A stretch of DNA of 64,000 nt from Perkinsus olseni (taxonomy: Eukaryota > Perkinsozoa > Perkinsida > Perkinsidae): positions 1 through 64,000 of the forward strand of contig JABANP010000161.1 in assembly GCA_013115135.1 (NCBI GenBank), read 5' to 3'. The notes beneath the pieces were generated by a model. That model saw only the letters and a program-made list of their open reading frames with translations, ran no database searches and was not told where the DNA came from. The position numbers and the translations under genes were made by a program. Positions 10,274 to 20,905 of this stretch are shown here, in pieces; position 1 is the stretch's first letter, and the number at the start of each line of letters is the position of its first letter.

Positions 10274-13200
10274 TCATTCCGCGCACAGGTTGACGCTCGT
10301 CAGTACTGGAGATTTGCGAGAATTCTGGCTAGCCAGCTTCGGCTCTGACGCCTTCGCCGTAGCTGCTCCCATCTTTATCAACGCGTTTCGAAAATGGTAG
10401 GCTAGCAGCGATTCTTCGGAGTGGCATTGTGACCGTGCAATCATGCGCAATGCCTTTCGCTGACTCAGCACGACGGTCTTGATATCTGCCTTCCTACAGT
10501 CCAGCCTCGTCTAACTCGCTCTTGCTGTGCTCCGAACGATCATCTAACACACACTCCCCGACGCAGGTATGAAGTGGACATCGATCGTACAGCAATCAGA
10601 GACTTCCTCACCCTTCTCTGCGGCGACTTAACCGTAGGAGGGGAGCATGTAAGGAAGATAGTCGCTTTTCCGTCACCCTCGCGCATCATAACGACTATAT
10701 TCAGGTTCTAGAAGAATGTTCAGTGAGCATCGCGGACCTGGTAAGCTATTTTGTTTAAAGTTAGCCGCCGTCGGCGATTAGTTGGTAACGTGCCAGTTCC
10801 CCGGCAACTTGAATGCAACGGCTGATGATTGCTTTTCTCGGAGAGGCCTAGCGGTGTCTCAGACCTACCGATGTGTTCCACACACCGGGGACCTTTCCGA
10901 GGAAGAATTCTCCTAGTATTGCCCTTTCGGGTCCTCTGCCACAATCTCTGCGCTTAACCACTCCTCAGCACTTCGTTTCAGGCTCCTCTATGCAGTACGT
11001 GTGGCCTTTGGCAGCTTTTCTCTCTGGTCAATCTTTGGTATGACCAGGCATGTGAGTATATTATTGAGGAAGCAAGCAGTATCCTGGCGGGGAGAGCAGA
11101 ACAGCCCATCGGCTTCGGACAGCTCAGAAGGTGAACTGCTGCTGATGGGGACTTTTTATGTTGAACCAAGGCGAATCTTTGGTCAGATACTCACTCAAGG
11201 ACTGCGCTTCTGCTGTCAAGGAGAAATCCTCCTGCATCGAACTCCGCGGGTGAGGTGGCGAGATTGAGTTATCCCAGGACATCGGGTTTTCGTGTTTTCC
11301 TTTGACTGGATCTATCCCAACATCGAGTCGGTGCCACCGACGATGCAACATTGTTTACGAAGCAAAAACGGGCATGCCGCTGATGCATTATTGGCATCGC
11401 TTCTCGTCCGGTACCCGCCTGATCCAGTACTAGCCAATCCCTCGATTCTAGCCGGCACAAAATGATCGCTGTTGCTCATATAGAGCCCACTGCGATCAGG
11501 CTGGGCTTTCGTCAAATGATAAGCGATAAGAGGCTCATGGTTACCCTTCTATCATGCGGTTTGAGGATGTGTGTGAGCTCCGCATCAGGTGGGTAGCCTC
11601 CTATGTGTTGACTTCTGAGCGGTAGCGAGCTCGCCGACTCATCGGCTAGAGCGTCCCTGGCCCTCGAGACACACTCGGCAGATACTCTGCTACTCATGTT
11701 CAACGACGCCTGCGCTGCCCGGATAACCAGCGGTTGGTCTCAGGGCACGGGTTATCTTCAGCGATTACTGCGCGACGCAAAGGGTGAGGCGGTGAACTCT
11801 CAACTCTGCTGCCTTCTGTCTCGATTGTGTCGAAACAATAGACAAGGAGTCTTCGTTTCGCGTGTCAGGTACGCGACTGAGGTCCCCACCCCTTCAGCCC
11901 GACACCTCAACTCACGATGAGGCTAGCCCGGATCATGATGATCATTCTTCCACGACCGAGGTGAACTAGAGTAACTACGTCGCCAGTGACGGTCGGTTCG
12001 CCGTGCCAGGTGGTATACCCGAGTCGTAGCGCCATGGCTGAGATCGTGAAGTCCAAGGTGTTCCTCCCAAAAGCAGAAGGCAACCACTTGCACTGCGCCT
12101 ACGAAGTGATATCGGCGATGCGAGAACGAAAGTAGACAGGATCTGTGTCGCCACTGGTTTGTCTCGCGAGCCACCCCCCCCCTGCCATCATTCGATATTC
12201 TTAGGCGACTCGAGGCTGCGGACTGCTTGCGACATCTGATCACCCTCGACCGAGAAGTAGTTTCCTAGAGCTCCGCACTGGCTTGCCTGAATGGTGTAGG
12301 ATACATCTTGCTCTCAGCACATGGACGTCGTCAAGGCAAGGCTTGAACATGAGCGTACCGAAACGCACTCCAGCTCCTGGTAGGACTACCTAAACTTGAG
12401 GTCCTCAAGTCTCGATTGGGCTCCTCTCTCGTCCGGAACCGTCGTGAAAGAGGCGAGACTTCTTCGAGATCGATTTCGGAATCATATGATTTGATGGTTG
12501 GACGGTTTATCAAAGGCGAGATCATTCGATTACCGCTTCAATCAGCTGAAGTAGCTGTACAAGGCTGGCACTCCTGCCGCCTTGGTCCTATCTCGTCTGA
12601 CTAAGCTTCCGGCGTCGGCTTTGAACTACTATCACCACCACTGCAATGACTTTTGAAGAATCGGATCCCCTGCATCAGGGAAGAAGAGCAGGAGCACCGC
12701 CGCCTGCTACGAGAGGCGGAGAGGTCTTTGGCGATCCTCAAGGGCCGACTTGATGACGCCGAAGAGGCGCTCTGCCATGATAACGAGGCCACACAAGTAG
12801 GAGAGCGCCTGTATCAGGAGGGTGGGAGTAGGAGCGTCCTACGGCAGATTGAACTCATCAGTTGGCTGCTGCACGAGAAGGAACTCTTGGATGGGGCAAT
12901 GACTCGCCTACTCCGAGAGCACGATGAGATGAGGAAGTCGTGGGCAGCTGAGGAAGCAGCACACCAGCTGGAGAGATGCGCCAAGGATAAGGTATGCAGA
13001 GCCGAGGACAAAGTGATTGTCCTAGTGGTGATGTGCAGGCCTTCGCAGAAGAGTGCATGGTCCTGGTGATCGAACATAGCTGGCTATCGGAGGTCGAAGG
13101 CCTCTCGAGGATACGCTTCGACTCCTCCAAACTCGAGTAGGGGTCCCGCGACCAATCAAGAACGCCCAGTGCCGGCCACCGTTCCTTATCCGTTCACACC

Positions 13201-13895
13201 CATTGACTGAATCCCGATCGGCTCTATGCCTATCATATACACTCCGATGGAGCGACTTCGTCCTTGACCTCGGAGAGCGACGTAGAGCTACTTTTCATCA
13301 TCAGTAACTTCAAACAGTTGGCACCTCGCTGAAAATTCTCAGTCGCCGCTACGCTGATGGCGTGTCTCTATCTTTTCGGGTGATAGAACTTTTTGATGAG
13401 GCCAACTCCTCCGAGTGTTGTAATCCCGAAGATTCATCCTGATGAAGATCGAAGAGAAGCTCGTCGAGAAAAGGAAGGCCCAGCGGGCTGCTGACGCTCT
13501 CCTTGCCGAGCAGATCAACACAAAAGAGAGACTATTAGCTAAGCTCACAAGTGAGCACTCGCCGCGTCCCGCGAGAAAACCGTTGCCGGGGTTGCGCAGT
13601 GCTGGTTTGAATGCCTAGCTTGGACGGAGCGCCTCGATTAGGTACGCTCGCGTATCGTACGCAAGAACTGTTGAACGTGAAATCGGAATGCGTGAGCGTC
13701 CAGTCCGTGCTTGCCGACATCAGAGAAGTCGGAGAGCTCGCCGATGCGAAGAACTCTCTCAGGGAGCAGGTGAGGGAGGAGGCGTCTGGATGGGCTATGG
13801 AGTGAGCTCAGATTCGTCGCGCTGAAAACAGACTGGCTTCACTACAAGAGCGACACCGACAGGAGAAGTTACGGAAATGGGCGCCTTCGCGCTGA
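10274..13895 (+). CDS. Coiled-coil protein, many small introns, function unknown
   Basis: Plus-strand exon-like segments include STGDLREFWLASFGSDAFAV (about 10300-10365), YEVDIDRTAIRDFLTLLCGD (about 10570-10630), CEYIIEEASSILAGRAEQPI (about 11050-11110), AEIVKSKVFLPKAEGNHLHC (about 12037-12095), a long heptad-rich exon at about 12653-12991 (EEEQEHRRLLREAERSLAIL onward), KIEEKLVEKRKAQRAADALL (about 13446-13505), and a last exon reading IRRAENRLASLQERHRQEKL with a TGA at 13893-13895. Introns 12992-13038 (47 nt) and 13770-13811 (42 nt) are canonical GT-AG; removing the second bypasses an in-frame TGA. The C-terminal half is strongly coiled coil, suggesting a structural or axonemal role, but that is a guess. 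The 5' end and several joins are unresolved, and two genes could be merged here. Confidence 0.45.
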
Positions 13896-14353
13896 GAGAA
13901 GCTGTTGTTCCTGCATTATACAATCAGCCAAGATGGCATGATTTCCATGATGCCCCCTGTATTGGTCTGCTGTGAGTTTCGTTATCAGCTACTTCGGGCA
14001 GAGCAGCACGCGACAGATTAATGATCCTCAACCGTCGGTGTCCCACGGCATTCGTCTGGAGAGCTTCTTGCCTGCAAGGCTGAGCTTCGTAGATGCTTCT
14101 CCACTGCCTTCTACTTGATTCGCATACGGTAGCCGGGGTATTTAGTGTAGCACATCCCCTGTCATCGTCGTTACTCGGGCAGCAAACTACTACACAACAC
14201 TGCAGTACAATACAGTCAACGTGAAGGAATACGATTGCTGGTAATATCACTTTCGTCCTCAACGAGGAAGTCTTCGCATCGACACAACTAGCCTGAGAAA
14301 CCACAAGGACCACTAATTACCACCTCGAGCATCGGCTGCGCAGTGTGGGGATC
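13896..14353. other. Convergent intergenic region
   Basis: This is the 3'-to-3' gap between the plus-strand coiled-coil gene and the minus-strand TRM11 gene. A minus-strand open frame of about 129 codons (13924-14313) has no recognisable motif. I see no other feature. Confidence 0.4.
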
Positions 14354-17300
14354 TTACCTTCCCAGACCGGCACTCAAGATCTGGAGGCTGACACTGACGA
14401 CCTCAAGCTCCTTCGGACACGGCGGCAAGAGCCGCAAGTAGTTGCTCTCGGTGAGGAAGGGTAGATCTCGGGCGGTTTCTGGAGCATAGACGTCGCGATA
14501 CTGTACACATTGCGCGTCGCCCTCTGACGATGCCTCCCCCTTGGGGCCCTGGCCAGCTCCTGCCACCAAACCCCACGATTCGGCGTCACTTCTCAGCTTC
14601 CACCACCAGGCTTACTCGACATCATAACAGTTTCATCCCGCAGGATAACTCTGGTCGAGGCTGCAACTTTGCCTCGAGCAGCCGCCTCCTGCTTCCTCTT
14701 TCTCTTCCTCGTTCTTTCCGCTGGGTTATCACCGGCCATCTCCTGGCTCTTCTCCATCACGTCCAACTCCTCAGGAGTAAACAGTTGCGATAACTCAATC
14801 GGCAGAAGGTACCTGAGAACGGATCGTTCTCTCTACCCAGCCGCGAGTGTTCGACAGCTCACACTAGCATCCCATTGTCAACAAGGATGTGCACTGCCCT
14901 CTGCAGCAGATCATCCATCACTTCGTTCGTCTCGTATCGCACCTTCTGGGGTACGTAGGTCGTGCGGTCGGCTATCTGGAGGGCGAGTTCGGACGCTCGA
15001 GAACGCAGGCCCGAGGGAAGCTCCTACCACGTGTTCTGTCTTGGCGCCCACCCGCTTCGTACCCGCCCGAATACCGTAGGGAGGATCGGTGAGAATGACG
15101 TCAACGAAACCATCTGAGATTCAAGAATGATCTCTTCGGCCACTGCGAGGCTGCCGCCTTCACGAGCAGCATGCAGCGTGAGGAGAAGTCATCACTCACC
15201 AGCCTTGGCATCTTTCCGCCAGAACGGAGCCGCCATGTCAGCGTGGATTATCTCCGGGCGAGCGAGGCCATAACAGAGGAAGTTGCGGAATATCGAGATG
15301 TCCTTCGGGCCGCTGTCTCCGGGGACTGCATCCAGCAGCGGTGACTTCCCCTCATTAGCGTACGCTACACGATGCCCCTACAAGATAAGCATAGTACGCA
15401 TAGGGACTCATGGCGGGATGAGTGGCGTGGAGAGGCGACCCTCCTCTAACCAGAGCCGTCCGGGCCAACCACCACGTATAAATGCCCGACTAGAAAAAAA
15501 TGGTTATGAGGAAAATTTCATGACAACCCGGGGAAAGAAAAGAAAGACTACTTACCCTCAGGACTCGGATATCGATATCGGAGCCCATGACGAAGGCTCC
15601 GAAGTGAGATGCAGTGAGAGCCAGCCCGCCAGTACCAACGAAGCAGTCGTACCTAGCGAATGGACAATAACAGCAGAGCTCGACCTCACGGAGCGGTAAT
15701 GCGTCGAAATATATGACCAGATTGCGGTGGCGGCATTCAGCAAGGAAAATCTGGATGCCAATCGGGCGCAAGCCGAGTACTCACACAATCTTTCCCCTCT
15801 CTATCTTGGCTAGGTTGGCCATGATGAAGGCAAGCTCATTGTCCAAACTCGTTGGGCCCAGCACGGGCCTGCAGGTGAGCTCATATCGGGCGAAGTAGGG
15901 TTCCTGCTTGTCTTCGTACCGACCAGCGGCTACCTAAGATAAACTTCCCATTGTACCAACGAAAATCCAAATCCTGCGCATTTCCTGGGCGCGCCGACTC
16001 GTTACGCTGGCTAGTGTGCATCTCGAAGCTCAGAACGTATCCCCAGAAAACAGAGCCACTGTCGACTGATTTCGGCGCTCTACACCCAACGATGGTGGAT
16101 TGCTAGGGCCTTCGGCTCCGCGAATCCGACAAATTCGACGCGCTACTCTTCCTGATGGTTGGGCGACGGACTCGAGCCCGCCCATCTCAAGACTCGACTT
16201 CGGTCCGAGGTATCCACAAAAGGCATTGACAGAGGAGCCGCCGACCGGGCCTACTTCTCGAGCACAGAAGTGCCTCTTAATCTTGCTGGCCTTCTTGTTG
16301 CCGGCCCCACCGGGTCCCGATGTGTGCTCATATTCTGATATGAGCCATAATACCTGAGACGTAGAAGCGTTCATGATGGACGGTGAAGGCCACCGACTGG
16401 TACACGTGACAGGAGCGCGTGACGAAGAAAGTGAATGGTCGCGTCATGGGCGGACTTCCGTTACTACAGTTTTAGCATTCTCAATATCAACCTTCTCATC
16501 TCCATCCCACAGGCAACCAAAGGAGTCCATCAACTCCTGGCGTTCTCGGCTGGTGAACTTCCGCCCGAACGCGAAAAGCTTGTACTTGAAGGACAGCTCA
16601 TCAGTGATGATCTGCCGGCGCTTCTCTCGAGGCATGTGCTTATTCACGTCCTCGATGGTCTCCGGGATCGTCTTCCCAGTGCCCCACACTGATAGAATGG
16701 CCTAAGAGAATGCGTCGGAAAGAGCTTAGTCACTGCAGGCGTTCCGTCAGAGGCCGGGGACTTCGCTCGAGTATGCGGCACTGCGAGACGGTCACCATGC
16801 CACTGAAGAGGATCGGGAGCTCCATGTTACATCGCCTCCCGTCCGAAAATTCTTACGCCCAACGCGAGCCAATAAGAGAGCACACCAATCCACAGGGTAT
16901 TAGAAGGCAAGGCGTAATGAATATATATCACATCCCACCTTCACAAGCACGGCCCTCTCCGCGATAGCCTTGGCAACCTCATCGTTTGGAAGCCTGACGT
17001 AAACCCATGGGGACTCCACAAGGGCTGTCGGAGGATGAGTTGGGGTCGCCTGGCATCGAGCGAACACATACGGGCTTGCCACTCTTAAAAAAGGCGGCCA
17101 AAAACGGATTTCATACTTTCACGTACGAGGCGTACGGCGCTCAGCGACGATGTCGTACCAGCTCCATCGGTGGTACAAAAACGATTGACAACTCACAGCC
17201 CGCGAGGGGCCGTGATCGAGTGTGCAGAACATAGCTAGTCCGTGCAATCGAGATCAGCGAACTCGTTCGAAGCCGAGTTGCCACGGCCAACCATGTGCGG

Positions 17301-17624
17301 ACTTCCCTAGGGAGTGACAGCGTTCTTTCAGGGTTAAAAAAGCTTGCAACGAGGATATCAACGCTTTCCCACCATACTGACTCTGTTCATTCCGCGACAG
17401 CCAGAGGGTCACACGGCCCTGTGCCCAGCATCACTCGGACGGCATAGTACCTTCATATCCTCCTCTACTGCATACAGGCTCTCTTTGCTGACGTTCCCAC
17501 AGAGATCCGCCAGTGCCTCCAACTCGTGGAAGCGGAGATTGTAGTAAGAGTTGTGATGGATGAACCATACAAGATACACCGGCCAGGACTCCACGGCTTC
17601 GACAACGCCCGAGGACGAGGACAT
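14354..17624 (-). CDS. TRM11: TRM11-type tRNA guanosine-10 N2-methyltransferase (multi-exon)
   Basis: Reading down the minus strand, exon 1 (17624-17451) gives YLVWFIHHNSYYNLRFHELE, the conserved TRM11 N-terminus. The next exon gives VESPWVYVRLPNDEVAKAIA. The exon near 16700-16444 gives AILSVWGTGKTIPETIEDV and continues through the THUMP-like region. Exons near 15900-15790 give RPVLGPTSLDNELAFIMANL. The SAM-binding motif FVGTGGLALTASHFGAFVMG with SDIDIRV follows at about 15660-15560, then IFRNFLCYGLARPEI, then the catalytic LTDPPYGIRAGTKRVG at about 15085-15040. A C-terminal exon ends LQILSAGLGR with the stop at 14354. The family methylates G10 of tRNAs in the cytosol with the activator TRM112. 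Order and spacing fit the family throughout, so the gene looks intact, but not every small intron has been placed. Confidence 0.85.
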
Positions 17625-17893
17625 TGGGGGAGAGGAGAAACAGTCCTAAAATCCACAGCGTCCAGAATTCCAAGCCCTAAGTCCGTCCCACCGGTGGGGC
17701 GTCTAAACGGTCTCTCATTCAAAACCTCTCAGGAGGGGTACCTTCTGCATGATAGTCTCACTCACAAATGCTCGGCCTCGCCGCTCTACTGTTGCTTAGT
17801 CAGCCTTGGACTTCCAACCTACTCCTACTCGAACGCAATGGGCATGGAACGACTGGAAACAAACTGGTAGTTCACAAACGTCGCAGTTAAAAA

Positions 17894-20485
17894 ATCATGT
17901 CTCGGATGCAATTCGCGCAGCTTCGAACAGAACGCTGACGATCTGTTCACAGCCGAGAATCTCCTCCACAGCGCGCGGGCTGCCCGGCAGAGTGACCACG
18001 ACACAGGCCGGGCTTCCCTTGAGCACCCCAGCAACTGGACGGGACAAGTATGTGAAAAGGCCGCTCTTCGACCGCTCTGCAGAAGACCATGTGGGTTGAG
18101 GAAGGATGCTCCGTCGCGCGCCACGAAATTACCTTGGCCATAGCGCAGCAGCATGTGCTCGATCCCCGTGGCCCTCTTCTCCAACATTGGCAGTACAGCC
18201 TCCGGCGTGACATCTCTCTTTGAGAACCCTGTGCCACCAGTGGTGATGACCAAACCACACCCGTGGCGATCGCGGAGGTCCGTTATAGCCCTCTGGATCG
18301 ATGATACGTCGTCCGGGACGACGACGACCTGAGAGAATGTCTAGCTGATGAGTGAAGGCGTTCTGACATTGAGTTCTGGTCAGCGCCATGCAGAATCTTA
18401 TCGCCCGCATGGTGTGCTTAGCTAGTCTGGATCTCATGGAAGGACGCTGCTCGATGCAAGATGATTGAAGACTAGTTGTTGTTCGACTTCGAGCCCGACG
18501 AATGATTGGGTGGAGGATGCCCTCTCACCGAAGCGTCGGCTTTTCCGCATAATCTCGCCACCAATGGTCCAGCCTTATCGTCATACACTCCCTGAGATGC
18601 TCGGTCGCTGCACGTCACAACACCCAGAGCGATTTCCGTGGAAGCGCTAGGAGGGGAGGTGTGGTGATGGATAGAGGGGCCTGAGAGAAGAAGAACTGAT
18701 ACCACAGCCCCGCCTCGAGAATGGCTGGAAGGTTATGACGACTCAGCATACCACTTTGATAGGCAGTTACGGCAGAATCCAGCGAGGTTCATCAGATCAA
18801 TATTCTGCACATCAGTTCTCTCCTGCAGCCAGGCTACTAGTCTCCGGAAAGCGAACGCCTCGGCTTCAACGTCATCCATAATAGTATCATCGCCATCTCT
18901 GACAGGCTCTACGCGATCGGTCAAGAGACACGGCATTCGGGCCCCCTTCGGGATCGTCCCCGCCCCAGCGGGCAGCCTTACTAAGGCATTCACACCCACA
19001 CAGCTGAGCAGCCTACTACTGCGTTGGGAGCAGCCACCTGTGACACCCCTGGCTACCAGGCGACCATCCGGAGTGGCAGCCACGGTGGCCCTCACAAACT
19101 CGGGGCGCACGGGATCGGTCTGCCGCATAGCCTCCGCAAGAGTTACATAAACCTCCTCAGGCCCACGCATCTCATTGTTGTGCAACAGAGCCTTCAAAAA
19201 CGGCTCGACGAAGACGAAGAAGGCAACGTATGCACTCGCAGGGTTACCGGGAAGCCCGAAGAACGGCGTTCCACGTAGGGTCGCGAAGGTGGTGGGCTTC
19301 CCTGGCTTCAAGCACACTTCACCGGAGAGCACCTCCCCTTCCTCCTCGAGAACTCTCTTGATGAAGTCCTTCGAGCCTTTGCTCACTGCTCCTGTAGTGA
19401 TAACGATGTCGTTCGAGGCAGCCAGATCCAGAAGCGCCTGCCTTGTCTGATCATAGTCATCCACCAGCGGGGGCACACGGTGAACCTCTACGGCTGAGCC
19501 AAAACGCTCAACTAGGAGGGCATGGAGCATGGGGCCATTGGTGTCGGCCTGCTCATTGATGAGTTCATCTCCGCTGGAGACAACAGCCACCTTGACTACG
19601 GGCATTACATCGCATACTGCGGATGTACCCTTGAGCAAGGCAAGCAAGGCCGGCGTGAGCGTCGCACCACCTGGCGCTACGCGCCCGCCTTTATCAATAT
19701 CAGAACCAACCGAGCGTAGATTCAGGCCGGCCACCACGCCGACGACCGGAACCAGAACAATGTCACCGGATATTTCGCAATCCTCGATTTTGACTACCGC
19801 GAGGTCGGCGCTTTCAACCAGCGTCCCGGTGGTCACATACGCCGCCTCTTCGGGCTCACTTATAGAGGCTAGACCGTGGCCGGCTGTGACGTTGGAGACA
19901 ACTCGCAGCTCTCTATAGGGGATTCCGCTGAAAAGACGAACACGCTGATGGAACGTCAGACTCCTATAACGAAGGGTTCTATAACGAAGTCCCGAGAATT
20001 TCAACGCTACTACACAGTGACTCCCCTCGTCGATAGCAGACCGTCCTGAAGTTGCTCCATTCCCATATCAATGCTGTCACTAAGCCACGGAGCGCCTCGA
20101 GTACGGGCATGCAATTGGATACAGCTTTCTGAGTTTCTCGTTAGACCCTCCCGAGGTACTACTTTCTGCTCTTGACGCTTGAGTGCGACTCCGCGACCGG
20201 CCATACCAAGAAGCCGTCCATGATGGAAGTCGGCCACTGGGGGAAGGGGTCTTTGGCGTAAACATCGGCAGCCAGAACTCGCCCCAGGGCATCAGGCACT
20301 GGTAGTTGCTCAGGTTCTAAAGTAGACTTCCGCGCTCGGAAGGTCGTCTGATAACCCAGCAGCACTTGACGGATTTTCTCCCTGCATTCCTCGACGGAGA
20401 GCATCGGGTACTCCTTGGGAGGCACTAATGATGATCGAGCCGCTTCAGGAGCAGCAGAAGGGGGAAGATGAGCAGCGGCGGACAT
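17894..20485 (-). CDS. CNX1: Molybdenum insertase fusion: MoeA (E domain) - DUF1244 core - MogA (G domain), Cnx1-like
   Basis: The N-terminal part is MoeA. It has LPVPDALGRVLAADVY and a MDGF motif near 20215, then GHGLASISEPEEAAYV, SSGDELI, TTGAVSKGSKDFIKR (usual motif TTGG, here Ala) and KPGKPTTFA..FGLPGNPASA. Near 18790-18740 the same frame enters FRRLVAWLQERTDVQNIDL and NLAGFCRNCLSKW, the core of the bacterial DUF1244 family. After a possible 27-nt intron comes MogA: VVTCSDRASQGVYDDKAGP (about 18630-18575), LVITTGGTGFSKRDVTPEAV (about 18260-18200) and VVVTLPGSPRAVEEILG, with a TGA at 17894-17896. In the family the G domain adenylylates molybdopterin and the E domain inserts molybdate. The E-then-G order matches plant Cnx1, not gephyrin. 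An exon between 20200 and 19950 is unresolved. The ATG at 20485 is the simplest start, with upstream in-frame Met codons possible. Confidence 0.85.
18725..18751 (-). other. Candidate 27-nt intron in the MoeA-DUF1244-MogA gene
   Basis: On the minus strand this segment starts GTATGC and ends CTTCCAG. It contains the only stop (TAA) between the DUF1244 core and the MogA linker, which are otherwise in the same frame. Removing it gives an uninterrupted reading frame. Confidence 0.5.
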
Positions 20486-20905
20486 GTGATGTAAGCCCAG
20501 CACCCTCGCGGGACTGAGCCAACTGCGGAGAAAAGGCAACTTCTTGATCATGAAGCACCGAATATCATAGCTCATAGCGACGAGGGATGGAGACATGTGC
20601 TCTAGACAGTACATCGGCCGCGGTCGTGACCAAGCACCACCCCAATAAAGGCATTGTGGTCGATCGCTGCGACCACTGGTGAGATCGTGAGTCGCGGTTC
20701 GTTGCTCACGGGGTAGGGGACTCAACCCAACAGAGTCAACAAAGACAGCAGAGGATATTCAGCCGGCGAGCGAGTCGCTCCCGTCGAGTGTACAAAACCA
20801 GCAGCATTATTCAATGGTACAATGAAAGGCTGGAAACTCATCGTGCTTTTATTACAGGATAATAACAAATCTTACGGTAATCGCGGTAGTAGCTAATTCT
20901 ACAGA

